A stretch of DNA of 64,000 nucleotides, from positions 248,001 through 312,000 of the forward strand of contig NZ_JAFMPM010000007.1 of the NCBI RefSeq assembly GCF_017349355.1, read 5' to 3'. Both the position numbers and the translations under genes were made by a program. Numbering within the stretch: position 1 is the stretch's first letter; each line of letters opens with the position of its first letter. Below, in pieces: positions 49,978 through 60,459 of the stretch. The notes beneath the pieces are model-generated. The model made no database searches. It had not been told where the DNA came from and saw nothing but the letters and a program-made list of their open reading frames with translations. Origin of the DNA: Thiothrix fructosivorans. Lineage in GTDB: Bacteria > Pseudomonadota > Gammaproteobacteria > Thiotrichales > Thiotrichaceae.

Positions 49978-51645
49978 TTATTCGCCCATCTGTTCCTTGA
50001 AGATGTCACCCAAAGAGGTACCAGAGCTGGTAGAACGACCCGTGTATTCACGCATCAAACGTGATTCATCTTCATCATCCTTCGCCTTGATAGACAGGTT
50101 GATGGAGCGAGTCTTGCGATCAACACCCATGAATTTCGCTTCAACGGTATCGCCTTCTTTCAGCAAAGTGCGAGCATCTTCAACGCGGTCGCGTGACAGT
50201 TCGGAAGCACGCAGGATGCCTTCGATGCCTTCGCCCAAATCGATTTTCGCAGCTTTAGGCGTGACTTCAACCACAGTACCTTTCACAACGCTGCCTTTAG
50301 AATGGGCTGCCACGAAGTTGGAGAACGGGTCTTGTTCCATCTGCTTGATGCCAAGAGAAATGCGTTCACGCTCAGGATCAACTGCCAATACAACAGCTTC
50401 AACTTCGTCGCCTTTCTTGTAGCTACGCACGGCTTCTTCGCCAGGCACGTTCCAAGAAATGTCAGACAAGTGAACCAGACCGTCGATACCGCCATCCAGA
50501 CCGATGAAGATACCGAAGTCAGTGATGGACTTGATCTTACCGGAAACGCGGTCGCCCTTGTTGCGAGTACCAGCGAATTCATCCCAAGGGTTAGCTTGGC
50601 ATTGCTTCATACCCAAGGAGATACGGCGGCGTTCTGCGTCGATGTCGAGAATCATGACTTCAACTTCGTCACCCAAGGTAACAACCTTAGCTGGGTTAAC
50701 GTTTTTGTTCGTCCAATCCATTTCGGATACGTGAACCAGACCTTCAACACCGTCTTCGATTTCCACGAAGCAGCCGTAGTCGGTCAGGTTGCTGACCTTA
50801 CCAAAGATGCGCGTGCCAGACGGGTAACGACGTACCAGATCTTGCCATGGATCTTCACCCAATTGCTTCAGACCCAGTGAAACGCGGTTTTTGTCGCGGT
50901 CGAACTTGAGGACTTTAACGTCGATTTCGTCACCGATATTAACGACTTCAGAAGGATGCTTGACGCGCTTCCAAGCCATATCGGTGATATGCAACAGACC
51001 GTCGATGCCGCCGAGGTCGAGGAACGCACCGTAATCGGTGAGGTTCTTGACCACGCCTTTGATGACTTGACCTTCTTGCAGGTTTTCCATCAGCGCGTCG
51101 CGTTCTGCACTGTATTCTTCTTCAACGACTGCACGGCGTGAAACCACGACGTTGTTGCGCTTCTGATCCAGCTTGATGAGCTTGAATTCCAGTTCCTTGT
51201 TTTCCAAGTAAGCAGTGTCGCGAACTGGACGTACATCAACCAGTGAGCCTGGCAAGAAGGCGCGGATATCGCTGAGTTCAACAACGAAACCACCTTTGAC
51301 TTTACCTGTGATGATACCGGTGACGATTTCATCATTGGTGAAGGCTTCTTCCAGAATTTCCCAAGCACGCAGACGACGCGCTTTTTCACGGGACAGGCGC
51401 GTCTCACCGAAACCGTCTTCGACGGTATCCAATGCTACTTCAACCAGATCACCAACCTTAACAGTGACTTCGCCGCGTTCATTTCTGAACTGCTCAGCAG
51501 GAATGACACCTTCAGATTTCAGGCCAGCACTCACGATAATAAAATCGGAGCGGACTTCGAGAACTGTTGCATTCAGCAGAGCGCCGGGCTGCATTTGGGT
51601 GTAGGAAAGGCTCTCTTCAAACAGTTCAGCAAAACTTTCAGTCAT
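49978..51645 (-). CDS. rpsA: 30S ribosomal protein S1
   Basis: Large mRNA-binding ribosomal protein, 555 residues, six S1 domains. The first two (from [20 protein letters not shown] and [20 protein letters not shown]) bind the ribosome. The later four ([80 protein letters not shown]) bind mRNA. It lies between cmk and ihfB. The gap after cmk holds a terminator, so rpsA has its own promoter in 51646-51711. Confidence 0.97.
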   Translation of the reverse strand: MTESFAELFEESLSYTQMQPGALLNATVLEVRSDFIIVSAGLKSEGVIPAEQFRNERGEVTVKVGDLVEVALDTVEDGFGETRLSREKARRLRAWEILEEAFTNDEIVTGIITGKVKGGFVVELSDIRAFLPGSLVDVRPVRDTAYLENKELEFKLIKLDQKRNNVVVSRRAVVEEEYSAERDALMENLQEGQVIKGVVKNLTDYGAFLDLGGIDGLLHITDMAWKRVKHPSEVVNIGDEIDVKVLKFDRDKNRVSLGLKQLGEDPWQDLVRRYPSGTRIFGKVSNLTDYGCFVEIEDGVEGLVHVSEMDWTNKNVNPAKVVTLGDEVEVMILDIDAERRRISLGMKQCQANPWDEFAGTRNKGDRVSGKIKSITDFGIFIGLDGGIDGLVHLSDISWNVPGEEAVRSYKKGDEVEAVVLAVDPERERISLGIKQMEQDPFSNFVAAHSKGSVVKGTVVEVTPKAAKIDLGEGIEGILRASELSRDRVEDARTLLKEGDTVEAKFMGVDRKTRSINLSIKAKDDEDESRLMREYTGRSTSSGTSLGDIFKEQMGE

Positions 51646-51711
51646 GAATAAAAATACCTGTAAATAACGTGGTTTATCGTCACGGCATCCTGCGTTGACG
51701 GGTTAAAACGC

Positions 51712-51738
51712 AAAAAGCCCAGACTTCCTGTCAGGGCT
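51712..51738 (-). terminator. Rho-independent terminator after cmk
   Basis: On the minus strand AGCCCTGAC-AGGAA-GTCTGGGCT forms a stem with one T-T mismatch, followed by TTTTTG. It lies 30 bases after the cmk stop and separates cmk from rpsA, perhaps partially. Confidence 0.82.
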
Positions 51739-51768
51739 CCCTAGAAAATAATGTATTCAATGAAATGC

Positions 51769-52422
51769 TTAAGCGATGTAGTGCAACACGGTGGCAAAAA
51801 CTTCGGCTTGATCCAACGAACTGGTGTCGATAACTAACGCATCAGCGGCAGGTTTTAAGGGAGCTACCGGGCGGTTAGTATCACGTTCGTCGCGAGCATT
51901 GATGTCTTGAATCAAGTCACAGAGTTTAGCACTAAGTTCTTGTTGGCTCAACTGTTTCAGGCGACGTTCTGCACGGATTTCCGCACTAGCAGTCAGGTAA
52001 AATTTATGCGGCGCATCAGGAAACACCACAGTTCCCATGTCACGCCCATCGGCAACTATACCGGGGAGCTGGCGAAAGTTGCGCTGCAAGGTCAACAATG
52101 CAGCACGCACAGCAGGCAACGCGGCGATTTGCGATGTCGCACTGGCACAGATTTCATTACGAATATCGCTCGTTACCTTCTCGCCATCCAACCACGCATC
52201 ACCTTCTTTAAACTCAATATTGAGTGTAGGAATCAGCGCAGCGAGGGTATTTTCATCCTGTAAATTCACACCCCGCCGTAACGCTGCCACCGCTGCAACA
52301 CGGTAAATCGCGCCACTGTCGAGCATGTGCCAGCCGAGCTTATCCGCCAACATACAAGCAATAGTGCCTTTGCCAGCCCCAGCCGGGCCATCAATCGTAA
52401 TAACGGGAATCGTGTTGTGCAT
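51769..52422 (-). CDS. cmk: Cytidylate kinase
   Basis: Phosphorylates CMP/dCMP to the diphosphate. From the ATG at 52422 it has 217 residues. The P-loop ITIDGPAGAGKGTIACMLAD, LDSGAIYRVAAVAAL, VADGRDMGTVVFPDA and LTASAEIRAERRL are conserved. A TTG twelve bases upstream is a less likely start. No clear Shine-Dalgarno is seen. It lies 72 bases after an unrelated gene that interrupts the usual aroA-cmk neighbourhood. Confidence 0.96.
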   Translation of the reverse strand: MHNTIPVITIDGPAGAGKGTIACMLADKLGWHMLDSGAIYRVAAVAALRRGVNLQDENTLAALIPTLNIEFKEGDAWLDGEKVTSDIRNEICASATSQIAALPAVRAALLTLQRNFRQLPGIVADGRDMGTVVFPDAPHKFYLTASAEIRAERRLKQLSQQELSAKLCDLIQDINARDERDTNRPVAPLKPAADALVIDTSSLDQAEVFATVLHYIA

Positions 52423-52494
52423 GGAAAAAACCAACGGTCTGAATCGGGGAGAACGAGGATACTACACAATCTCGATGACGCAATACCCGTTCAC

Positions 52495-53007
52495 TTAAGC
52501 GCAGTAAAAAATATGTGGCGTTTGACCATACGTCAGGGTATAGCTTCCCAATGAACTTCCGTCAGCTTTCGAGGTAATCTCCAGCGTCATGGTGTTGCCT
52601 TTGACATTCCCACTGTAGGTGACATCCTGCGGCTTCGGCAGCAATTCGGGGTCAGCGGGCATCACCCCCATACGGCGCGTCAACGTGCCATCCACCGAGA
52701 AATTGCCTTTGGCATTGGTGCGAATCGGTTGATCAATACTGCCGGACGCACACCCAAACTCTAGCGATGCACCGTTTTTGTTGACCGTCATGCCGATTTG
52801 TTCACCGCCCCAACCGCCCGTTTTCACGCTTTTATTGCCGTGACCTTTCGTTTGGCATAACAAGCGCGACACGATGGATTCCATGTTGGCATCATTCGCG
52901 TGCAGGTCACGCGCTTGCAGCTTGGTGGAGGGTGTTTTTTTATCGGCAAGCAAAGCGGGGTTTGCTTGCGAACCTGAAGCGACTACCGCGCTATTCACAT
53001 TGATCAT
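52495..53007 (-). CDS. Uncharacterised protein inserted between aroA and cmk
   Basis: A 170-residue protein with AAGGAGTAG before the ATG at 53007. The first 60 residues look disordered and there is no signal peptide. Residues about 65-170 form a likely beta-rich domain (GGWGGEQIGMTVNKNGASLE, CASGSIDQPIRTNAKGNFSV, then DVTYSGNVKGNTMTLEIT and a final Cys). This pattern recalls uncharacterised exported proteins that share a WGGxxI...EFxCAxGxI motif; that is a memory-based match. A perfect 11-base hairpin lies in its leader. Confidence 0.75.
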   Translation of the reverse strand: MINVNSAVVASGSQANPALLADKKTPSTKLQARDLHANDANMESIVSRLLCQTKGHGNKSVKTGGWGGEQIGMTVNKNGASLEFGCASGSIDQPIRTNAKGNFSVDGTLTRRMGVMPADPELLPKPQDVTYSGNVKGNTMTLEITSKADGSSLGSYTLTYGQTPHIFYCA

Positions 53008-53032
53008 TTTGCTACTCCTTACATCACGCAAA

Positions 53033-53069
53033 CATCCTGTCTGTACTAACACTAGGAGCAGACAGGATG
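53033..53069 (-). promoter_or_regulatory. Strong hairpin in the leader of the uncharacterised gene
   Basis: A perfect 11-base stem CATCCTGTCTG / CAGACAGGATG with a 15-base loop lies 57 bases after the aroA stop and 26 bases before the next start. Only three T bases follow, so it may be a weak terminator, attenuator or processing site. Confidence 0.7.
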
Positions 53070-53125
53070 ATACAGCGTAGCTAATGACTCAAACGGCAGT
53101 GAACCGCTTACGAACGGTGAGCAGA

Positions 53126-54448
53126 TTAAGCTATGGTGATTTTCACACCAGCGTTTGCTGCCAGCGCTACAAAGCCGGGGAACGAGGTATTCACATTGGC
53201 GCAATCATTGATCGTAATCGGCTGAGTAGCGCGTAATGCTGCCATCGCAAACGACATCGCAATGCGGTGGTCGCCGTGACTATCAATCGTGCCGCCCGTG
53301 AAGTTGCCGGGGTTGATGACAATACCATCTGACGTAGGTTGTGCATCGACACCGCACGCAAGCAAACCATCCGCCATTACTTGAATCCGGTCACTTTCTT
53401 TGACACGCAATTCTTCTGCTCCCGTCAGCACGGTCTGCCCTTCCGCAAACGCTGCCGCGATAAACAAAGATGGGAATTCGTCAATCGCTAATGGCACTAG
53501 GGCTTCAGGAATTTGAATACCTTTTAAGGACGCAGCACGCACCCGAATATCCGCCACGGGTTCGCCGCCGACTTCGCGCTCATTCAGCACGTCGAGGTTC
53601 GCCCCCATCAAGCGCAAAATGGCGATCACGCCCGTGCGAGTCGGGTTCATACCAACGTGTTCAATCGTCAGGTCAGAACCGGGGGCAATGCTTGCTCCCA
53701 CCATGAAAAAGGCAGCGGAGGAAATGTCAGAGGGTACATCAATATCCGTTGCAGTCAGTTTGCCACCACCTTGTAGGCTAATGCGATTGCCATCGGTTTT
53801 CACCGCATAACCAAAGCCGCGCAACATGCGTTCAGTATGGTCACGGGTTGGCGCTGGTTCAGTCACCGAGGTTTCACCTTGTGCATACAAACCCGCCAGC
53901 AACAGCGACGATTTCACCTGTGCGCTTGCCATCGGCATGTCGTAATGGATACCGTGCAACGGGCTGCCGCCATGTACCAATAACGGCGGCGTGCCGGTGG
54001 CGGTCGCATCAATCTTCGCACCCATGCTGGCTAAGGGCACTGTCACGCGCTTCATTGGACGTTTGGAAAGTGAAGCATCGCCCGTCATCCGCACATCAAA
54101 CGCTTGCCCACTCATCAAGCCGGACATCAAGCGCATGGATGTACCGGAATTGCCCATCTCCAAATCGCCCGACGGAGCATGCAAGCCATGCAGCCCTACC
54201 CCGTGGATGGTTACTTTGCCATCATCGGTAGGGCCTTCGATGTTCACGCCCATGATGCGAAACGCATTCAGGGTACAAAGACAATCTTCACCTTGTAGGA
54301 ATCCGCTGACGTGGGTTGTGCCTTCCGCCAGTGAACCGAGCATGATGGAACGGTGCGAAATGGATTTGTCGCCGGGAACACGCACCTTGCCTTGCAAGCT
54401 GCCACCGGGTTGGACGTTGAATTGTAGATTGGTGCTGGAATGGCTCAC
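53126..54448 (-). CDS. aroA: 3-phosphoshikimate 1-carboxyvinyltransferase (EPSP synthase)
   Basis: Makes EPSP from shikimate-3-phosphate and PEP. The GTG at 54448, two bases after the tyrA stop with AGGAA upstream, gives 440 residues; an ATG at 54490 inside tyrA is the alternative. GDKSISHRSIMLGSLAEG, GNSGTSMRLMSGLMSGQ and DASLSKRPMKRV are present. So are MPMASAQVKSSLLLAGL, TRDHTERMLRGFG and ELRVKESDRIQVMADGL. The SAQVKS and RDHTE region patterns look like the class II EPSP synthases rather than the E. coli class. That class is my reading from motifs, not a measured property. Confidence 0.95.
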   Translation of the reverse strand: MSHSSTNLQFNVQPGGSLQGKVRVPGDKSISHRSIMLGSLAEGTTHVSGFLQGEDCLCTLNAFRIMGVNIEGPTDDGKVTIHGVGLHGLHAPSGDLEMGNSGTSMRLMSGLMSGQAFDVRMTGDASLSKRPMKRVTVPLASMGAKIDATATGTPPLLVHGGSPLHGIHYDMPMASAQVKSSLLLAGLYAQGETSVTEPAPTRDHTERMLRGFGYAVKTDGNRISLQGGGKLTATDIDVPSDISSAAFFMVGASIAPGSDLTIEHVGMNPTRTGVIAILRLMGANLDVLNEREVGGEPVADIRVRAASLKGIQIPEALVPLAIDEFPSLFIAAAFAEGQTVLTGAEELRVKESDRIQVMADGLLACGVDAQPTSDGIVINPGNFTGGTIDSHGDHRIAMSFAMAALRATQPITINDCANVNTSFPGFVALAANAGVKITIA

Positions 54449-54449
54449 G

Positions 54450-55328
54450 TTATTGTTCCTGCTTTTCAAATTGGGCAACATAATTGTCACGGGCTTGTTT
54501 GGCTCTGGTCATGCACTGATGCAGGGCTTCGCCATCTTGCGCCGCAATCATGTCGTAAAAATTCCCAAGATTGTCTTGGAAATCGGCAATCACCGCGAGA
54601 ATCGCTTCTTTATTGGTCAGAAAAATATCCCGCCACATCACCGGATCACTCGATGCAATGCGGGTGAAATCGCGAAATCCACCTGCTGCATAGCGCAGAA
54701 TATCTTCACGCTGCGGCATGTTCAACAAGGTATCCACCAGCGAAAATGCCAGCAAGTGCGGCAAATGGCTGGTCGCCGCCAATACCTGATCGTGCAATTC
54801 AACGGGCATGGATTCCAACACTGCACCCGTGACGCGCCACATCGCCTCCACCTTCGCAACAGCATCGGCATCCGTGTGCGCCTGCGGTGTCAGAATCACA
54901 CGGCGGTTAACGTACAAATCAGCAATCGCTGCTTCCACTCCGCTTTTTTCACGCCCCGCAATCGGATGTCCCGGCACAAAACGCGTGAAATTTGCGCCGA
55001 ATACTTGCGCCACTTCCGCCACGATACTGCCTTTAGTGCTACCTGCATCGGTCAGAATAGCATCCGCAGGCAACGCTGGTTTGATCTGTTGCAACAAGTG
55101 CCGCATCGCGCCCATCGGCACAGCCAGCAACACCATATCGGCATCGCGTACCGCCTCCGCAGGGTCAAGGCTAAAGCTGTCGATCACGCCCAACTCCACG
55201 GCTTTTTGCAAGTGCACCGCATTGCGACTGCACCCCACCACCGTTTTGCAGAAATGCGCTTCGCGCAATGCCAGTGCCAATGATCCGCCGATCAGCCCGA
55301 CACCAAAGATAACCAGTTTGTTAATCAC
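54450..55328 (-). CDS. tyrA: Prephenate dehydrogenase
   Basis: Oxidative decarboxylation of prephenate to 4-hydroxyphenylpyruvate for tyrosine synthesis. It has 292 residues of the stand-alone (no chorismate mutase) type. The Rossmann start VIFGVGLIGGSLALALREAH, LLAVPMGAMRHLL, LTDAGSTKGSIVAEV, FVPGHPIAGREKSGVEAA and a conserved His/Arg region FRDFTRIASSDPVMW are present. It overlaps hisC by four bases. pheA, often next to hisC, is not in the window. Confidence 0.95.
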   Translation of the reverse strand: MINKLVIFGVGLIGGSLALALREAHFCKTVVGCSRNAVHLQKAVELGVIDSFSLDPAEAVRDADMVLLAVPMGAMRHLLQQIKPALPADAILTDAGSTKGSIVAEVAQVFGANFTRFVPGHPIAGREKSGVEAAIADLYVNRRVILTPQAHTDADAVAKVEAMWRVTGAVLESMPVELHDQVLAATSHLPHLLAFSLVDTLLNMPQREDILRYAAGGFRDFTRIASSDPVMWRDIFLTNKEAILAVIADFQDNLGNFYDMIAAQDGEALHQCMTRAKQARDNYVAQFEKQEQ

Positions 55329-56455
55329 GCGTTAAGAACCTTTTGCAAAGCATTGATACAACGCGTATTTTGCGCTGCTGTGCCGACCGTAATCCGTAAA
55401 TGTTGCGGCAACCCGTAACCCCCGATCGGGCGCACAATCACGCCTTCGCGCAGCAATGCCTCGTATAAGGGCGCTGCTGGACGCTGCATATTGATGGTGA
55501 TGAAATTGCCCACCGTCGGCATGTATTCCCAGCCATTTTCTGCACATGCCGCAAACCATTGCTGCAAACCTGCCGCATTGGTTACCACGCTTTGTTGCAG
55601 AAATTCATCGTCATCTAACGCCGCTTGCGCGGCTGCCAATGCCAGCGAATTCACATTAAACGGCTGACGCACTCGATTCAGCATATCCGCCACTGTGGGG
55701 CTAGAAGCTGCATAACCCACGCGTAACCCCGCCAAACCGTAAATTTTCGAGAAAGTACGCGTCACAATTAAATTCGGGAATTCATCCAACCATGCCAACG
55801 CATTGGGGAATTCAGGGTCTTGCACGTATTCGGTGTAAGCCTCATCAATCACCACAATCACATCGGTCGGTACGGTTTGCAAAAAGCGGTGTAAATCGCT
55901 TGTGTTTAACCACGTTCCGGTCGGATTATTGGGATTAGCAATGAAGACCACGCGGGTGTTATGCGTGATTTTCGCCGCAATATTCGGCAAGTTATGCCCG
56001 TAAGGCATCGCGTGATGCGTGGGTGAATTGGCTCTCGCCATGCGTAACTCAGCGCCAACGGCTTGAATCGCAATCGGGTACACCGCAAACGCAAATTCCG
56101 AAAACACGGCAGAACAGTCTTTATCTAGGTAAGCGCGAGCAATAATATCCAGCACATCGTTAGAGCCATTGCCCAAGGTAATTTGCTTGCTGTTTAAACC
56201 AAACTTCGCCGCAATCGCTGCTTTTAACTGATAACCGCTGCCATCAGGATACAGCTCCAGCGTTTGCAACGCCGCATTCAGCGCCGCTTGCGCTTTCGGG
56301 CTGCTGCCCAAAGGATTTTCGTTGGATGCCAGTTTGAGGATATTGGTAATCCCCAGTTCGCGTTCCAGCTCTTCGATGGGTTTACCGGGCTGATAGGGTT
56401 GCAAGGCTTGCACGCCCGTTACCGCCAGTGTTTTGAAATCAACAGTCGTTTGCAT
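55325..56455 (-). CDS. hisC: Histidinol-phosphate aminotransferase
   Basis: PLP-dependent transaminase, 376 residues, in histidine synthesis; in this tyrA-aroA linkage it may also serve aromatic amino acids. ILKLASNENPLGSSPKAQAA, LGNGSNDVLDIIARAYLDKD, VFIANPNNPTGTWL, VIDEAYTEY and the PLP-lysine region TRTFSKIYGLAGLRVGYA are all intact. The ATG at 56455 begins MQTTVDFKTLAVTGVQALQP. It overlaps tyrA, starting the hisC-tyrA-aroA unit. Confidence 0.94.
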   Translation of the reverse strand: MQTTVDFKTLAVTGVQALQPYQPGKPIEELERELGITNILKLASNENPLGSSPKAQAALNAALQTLELYPDGSGYQLKAAIAAKFGLNSKQITLGNGSNDVLDIIARAYLDKDCSAVFSEFAFAVYPIAIQAVGAELRMARANSPTHHAMPYGHNLPNIAAKITHNTRVVFIANPNNPTGTWLNTSDLHRFLQTVPTDVIVVIDEAYTEYVQDPEFPNALAWLDEFPNLIVTRTFSKIYGLAGLRVGYAASSPTVADMLNRVRQPFNVNSLALAAAQAALDDDEFLQQSVVTNAAGLQQWFAACAENGWEYMPTVGNFITINMQRPAAPLYEALLREGVIVRPIGGYGLPQHLRITVGTAAQNTRCINALQKVLNA

Positions 56456-56541
56456 GATTGGCCTGAATAAGCAAAAAATCAGTCAGGCATTCAATCACAG
56501 CCAGCCGCGCTTGCCAAGAGCAGCGGCTGACAATGCGGGGT

Positions 56542-57888
56542 TTACGCGACCGCTTTCGGCTTGTTCGGGCGACGACGACGCGGCTTGCTCGCTGCGGCAC
56601 CTTCCGCTTTCTTCACCGGCGGCAAACCAGCCGCTTTGCGGACATCACTCTTCTGCGAGCTGCTACGACGGTTGGCGGGGCGATGCTGCGCAGGGCGAGG
56701 ACGATCCGCTTCCGCATCTTTGGCAATCTCGGCGGCAGTCAACGCACGAGTTGGCGCAACGCTGATCGTGGGCAACGGTTCACGTGGCAATTGCTGCTTA
56801 ATGAGCTTTTCAATGCCTTTGAGGAAACCGTATTCTTCCGGTTCGACCAAGGAAATCGCTTCACCCGTCGCGCCCGCACGCCCAGTACGCCCGATGCGAT
56901 GCACGTAATCTTCCGACACGTTCGGCAACTCGAAGTTGATCACGTGTGGCAATTGTTCAATATCCAAGCCACGCGCCGCGATGTCGGTCGCTACCAGCAC
57001 GCGAATATTGCCTTGCTTGAAATCCGCCAGAGCTTTGGTACGTGCGCCTTGGCTTTTGTTGCCATGGATTGCCGCTGCGGTGACGCCATCGCGTTCCAGC
57101 TTTTCCGCCAAACGGTTCGCGCCGTGTTTGGTGCGCGAGAATACCAACACTTGTTCCCACTGATTTTCACGGATCAAGTGGCTCAGCAACGCTGTTTTAC
57201 GCGCTTTATCCACCAAGAAAACCGATTGTGTCACCGTATTTGCCGCTGCATTGCGTGGGCTAACTGAGATTTGCACGGGGTTATTCAATAAACCCTTGGT
57301 CAGCGCCACGATGTCATCGGAGAAGGTCGCGGAAAACATCAAAGTTTGGCGACGTTTCGGCAACAACGCCAAAATTTTGCGGATGTCGCGGATGAAACCC
57401 ATGTCCAACATACGATCCGCTTCGTCCAGCACCAGCATTTCCACTTGGGAAAACTTCACCGCATTTTGGTCGTATAAATCCAGCAAACGCCCCGGTGTTG
57501 CCACCAGAATGTCTAAGCCACGACGTAACGCCATCATTTGCGGGTTGGCACTCACGCCACCGAACACGACGGTAGAGGTCAGTGGCAGGTTTTTGCCGTA
57601 ATTGCGCACACTTTCGCCGACTTGAGCCGCTAGTTCGCGGGTCGGTGTCAACACTAAAGCACGGATGTGGTTGGATTTTGGCTGATTGCCATTAGCTGAG
57701 AGCAAATGCAGCATCGGCAAGGTGAAACCAGCGGTTTTACCTGTGCCCGTTTGCGCCGCAGCCATAATGTCGCGACCGGAAAGGACGGCGGGAATGCCTT
57801 GTGCTTGGATAGGGGTTGGGGTGTCATAACCCTGTTCGCTGATGGCACGCAACAGCGGCTCGGACAAGCCGAGTTCAGAAAATAGCAT
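56542..57888 (-). CDS. rhlE: DEAD-box RNA helicase, RhlE type
   Basis: ATP-dependent RNA helicase, 448 residues. Q motif [20 protein letters not shown], motif [16 protein letters not shown], motif [15 protein letters not shown], motif [13 protein letters not shown], and motif [22 protein letters not shown] are intact. A basic C-terminal tail from about residue 395 (Arg/Pro/Lys-rich, ending [12 protein letters not shown]) is typical of RhlE. It acts in ribosome assembly or cold-induced RNA remodelling. It is followed by 86 bases before hisC. Confidence 0.93.
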   Translation of the reverse strand: MLFSELGLSEPLLRAISEQGYDTPTPIQAQGIPAVLSGRDIMAAAQTGTGKTAGFTLPMLHLLSANGNQPKSNHIRALVLTPTRELAAQVGESVRNYGKNLPLTSTVVFGGVSANPQMMALRRGLDILVATPGRLLDLYDQNAVKFSQVEMLVLDEADRMLDMGFIRDIRKILALLPKRRQTLMFSATFSDDIVALTKGLLNNPVQISVSPRNAAANTVTQSVFLVDKARKTALLSHLIRENQWEQVLVFSRTKHGANRLAEKLERDGVTAAAIHGNKSQGARTKALADFKQGNIRVLVATDIAARGLDIEQLPHVINFELPNVSEDYVHRIGRTGRAGATGEAISLVEPEEYGFLKGIEKLIKQQLPREPLPTISVAPTRALTAAEIAKDAEADRPRPAQHRPANRRSSSQKSDVRKAAGLPPVKKAEGAAASKPRRRRPNKPKAVA

Positions 57889-57895
57889 TGTTTAA

Positions 57896-58381
57896 TTAAC
57901 CTCGTTCCTCAGCCGACCATTGGCTGTAGGGATATTGCGTAAGACGGACGTTGTAATAGCGTTCCAAATGGGAAACGTCTGCACCTGCCCAAACGGGCAT
58001 GGGGATTACGTCGTTCGGTGCATCGAGTTCGACTTCCGCGACAATTAAGCCTGCGTTGTCACCGTGGAATTCATCGATTTCCCACAGTTTGCCGCCAAAC
58101 TCGACGAAGTGGCGGGTCTTTTCAATCAGTGGGCGTTCGCACAACTGATCTAACAATTCCGTCGCGTCAGGCAACGGGATTTCGTATTCGTATTCAAGGC
58201 GTTGAATGCCCAAGGTCATGCCTTTTATATTGAGCGTCGCGGTGTCATCAGCAATGCGCACCCGCACGGAGGCACGTTTGCTGCTGCTCAAATAGCCTTG
58301 GCGGAAGGATTCGGAGCGACTGATTAAGGCTCGCCACGCATCCGATACCAGCAAAAATTTGCGTTCGATTTCGGTCGCCAT
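57896..58381 (-). CDS. CYTH-domain triphosphatase-like protein
   Basis: A 161-residue CYTH/TTM-fold protein. The ATG overlaps the fabH stop (TAATG); an in-frame start inside fabH is rejected. The signature EIERKFLL is at residues 4-11, followed by RQGYLSSSKRASVRVRI, TLNIKGMTLGIQRLEYEYEI and GKLWEIDEFHGDNAGLIVAE. Inorganic triphosphatase activity is common in bacterial CYTH proteins, but the natural substrate is unknown. Confidence 0.9.
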   Translation of the reverse strand: MATEIERKFLLVSDAWRALISRSESFRQGYLSSSKRASVRVRIADDTATLNIKGMTLGIQRLEYEYEIPLPDATELLDQLCERPLIEKTRHFVEFGGKLWEIDEFHGDNAGLIVAEVELDAPNDVIPMPVWAGADVSHLERYYNVRLTQYPYSQWSAEERG

Positions 58382-59349
58382 TAGAACTTCACTAAGGCCG
58401 AACCCCACGTAAACCCACCACCGAAGGCTTCCAGCAAGATGATTTCACCGCGCTTGATGCGTCCGTCACGCACGGCAGTATCCAATGCCAACGGCACGGA
58501 GGCAGAGGAGGTATTGCCATGCGTTTCGACCGTGACCACAACGTGATCCATCGACATATCCAATTTTTTCGCGGTGGCTTGAATAATGCGGATATTGGCT
58601 TGATGCGGCACTAACCAATTCACATCGGCTTTGGTCATGCCATTGGCTTCCAGTGTTTCATCGACAATGCGCCCTAAGGTATTGACGGCAACCTTAAAGA
58701 CTTCGTTGCCGCGCATTTGCAGTTGCGGACCATCGCGTTGCAATACGTCTAAATCGCGCGAAATGCCACCGTTAACGTTTAACAACTGATCGTAAGCACC
58801 ATCAGCATGAACGTGTGTAGACAAGATACCCGGTTCGTCACTGGCTTCAATCACCATAGCGCCTGCACCATCGCCGAACAAAATGCACGTACCACGATCT
58901 TCCCAGTTCATGATCTTCGACATAGCTTCTGCACCCACAACCAGAGCGCATTTGCTTGTGCCAGTGCGTACAAACTTATCAGCAATACTCAAGGCAAATA
59001 CAAAGCCAGCACACGCAGCATTGACATCAAACGCCGCAGCACCATTGCGAATACCGAGCTTGCTTTGCAACAAACACGCCGTACTTGGAAACACTAAGTC
59101 GGGGGTGGATGTCCCGACAATAATCAGATCAACATCTTCAGGGCGTTTCCCCGCCATTTCCAAGGCACGACGGGCAGCGTGTTCTGCTAGATCGGAGGCG
59201 CTTTCCGTTTCGACGACGTGACGTTCACGGATACCAGTACGTTCAAAAATCCACTCATCGGTGGTATCGACCATTTTTTCGAGGTCTTTATTGGTCAGAA
59301 TTTTTTCTGGCAAGTAACTGCCAGTACCAGTAATACGTGAATAGATCAT
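58381..59349 (-). CDS. fabH: 3-oxoacyl-ACP synthase III
   Basis: Starts type II fatty-acid synthesis by condensing acetyl-CoA with malonyl-ACP. It has 322 residues. [29 protein letters not shown], the catalytic Cys in [19 protein letters not shown], His in VPHQANIRI and Asn in [15 protein letters not shown] form the intact triad. It overlaps plsX by four bases. The gene order yceD-rpmF-plsX-fabH is classic. Confidence 0.97.
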   Translation of the reverse strand: MIYSRITGTGSYLPEKILTNKDLEKMVDTTDEWIFERTGIRERHVVETESASDLAEHAARRALEMAGKRPEDVDLIIVGTSTPDLVFPSTACLLQSKLGIRNGAAAFDVNAACAGFVFALSIADKFVRTGTSKCALVVGAEAMSKIMNWEDRGTCILFGDGAGAMVIEASDEPGILSTHVHADGAYDQLLNVNGGISRDLDVLQRDGPQLQMRGNEVFKVAVNTLGRIVDETLEANGMTKADVNWLVPHQANIRIIQATAKKLDMSMDHVVVTVETHGNTSSASVPLALDTAVRDGRIKRGEIILLEAFGGGFTWGSALVKF

Positions 59350-60374
59350 GCTGTCTGCCTCTGTACGAGCAAATTTTCTAACTGCTTGTGAATACGCTGG
59401 GGGACTTTTTCGATAATTTCGGTGCGGGCAATGCTAATCGCATTAGCATACGCCACACTATCTGCGCCGCCGTGGCTTTTAACCACAATACCCTGTAGCC
59501 CCAGCAAACTTGCACCATTATACCCTCTAGGATCAAATTTGTTGCGGAATGATTTCAACACGGGCAAGGAAATTAACGCGGCTAATTTAGTAAACAGGTT
59601 GGCTTTAAAACCTTGCTTGAGGTGCGCGGAAATCATTTTTGCCAAGCCTTCGCTGGTTTTGAGCGCGACATTGCCTACAAAACCGTCGCACACCACCACA
59701 TCGACATTACCAAGGTAAATGTCGTCTCCTTCCACATAACCGATGTAATTCAAGGGACTACCTTGCAACAGCGCATTGGCAGCTTTAACTTGCTCATTAC
59801 CTTTGATGGCTTCTTGCCCGATATTCAGCAAGCCGACGCGGGGGTTAGGGTTATTGTCGATGGCTTTGGTGAGCTCTGAACCCATGAGGGCGAACTGGTA
59901 GAGGTGTTCCGCTTCCGAATCGACGTTTGCACCCAAGTCGAGCATGTGGGTATGCCCTTTCATTGATGGCAGAATGCTGCAAATCGCAGGACGATCGATA
60001 CCGGGTAAGGTTTTTAAGACGAAACGTCCGGTTGCCATGAGAGCGCCGGTATTGCCTGCACTCACCGCTGCATCCGCTTCACCCGCTTTCACCAAATTAA
60101 TGGCAACCCGCATAGAGGAATCTTTTTTGTTTTTCAGAGCAGTAGCAGGGGCTTCATCCATCTGCACCACTTGAGACGCGTGGTATATGCTGAGATTGTC
60201 CGTCGGTGTGGCTTTATGTTGCGTCAATGCGGCATTGATCTGAGTTTCATCGCCCACCAAGATCAACGCAATATCCTTGTGTTGTTTCAAGGCTTCTAAA
60301 GCGGCAGGTACTACCACTGACAGCCCATGATCCCCACCCATCGCATCCAGCGCGATGCGATACCGTTCAGCCAT
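59346..60374 (-). CDS. plsX: Phosphate acyltransferase PlsX
   Basis: Makes acyl-phosphate from acyl-ACP for phospholipid synthesis. It has 342 residues with [80 protein letters not shown] and [19 protein letters not shown], all conserved. The start has GGAGAGGGG upstream and follows the rpmF terminator by 16 bases. Confidence 0.97.
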   Translation of the reverse strand: MAERYRIALDAMGGDHGLSVVVPAALEALKQHKDIALILVGDETQINAALTQHKATPTDNLSIYHASQVVQMDEAPATALKNKKDSSMRVAINLVKAGEADAAVSAGNTGALMATGRFVLKTLPGIDRPAICSILPSMKGHTHMLDLGANVDSEAEHLYQFALMGSELTKAIDNNPNPRVGLLNIGQEAIKGNEQVKAANALLQGSPLNYIGYVEGDDIYLGNVDVVVCDGFVGNVALKTSEGLAKMISAHLKQGFKANLFTKLAALISLPVLKSFRNKFDPRGYNGASLLGLQGIVVKSHGGADSVAYANAISIARTEIIEKVPQRIHKQLENLLVQRQTA

Positions 60375-60390
60375 ACTATCCCCTCTCCTG

Positions 60391-60419
60391 AAAAAAAATC
60401 GCGGGTCAAGCCCGCGATT
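60391..60419 (-). terminator. Rho-independent terminator between rpmF and plsX
   Basis: On the minus strand AATCGCGGG-CTTGA-CCCGCGATT, a 9-base stem, is followed by eight T bases. The plsX Shine-Dalgarno begins right after the T-run, so it probably allows partial readthrough and sets the ribosomal-protein to lipid-enzyme ratio. Confidence 0.9.
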
Positions 60420-60459
60420 CTGTACGATTTCGTTGTGAAAAAGCGTAGCGTGTTACCAC

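Noticed and set aside
53991-55283. 430-codon plus-strand frame opposite aroA and tyrA
   Set aside because: Long but antisense to two unmistakable genes, with no family resemblance; a by-product of codon bias.
56456-56541. CAGCCGC / GCGGCTG inverted repeat as the rhlE terminator
   Set aside because: The arms can pair but no T-run follows within ten bases, so a terminator call is not supported.
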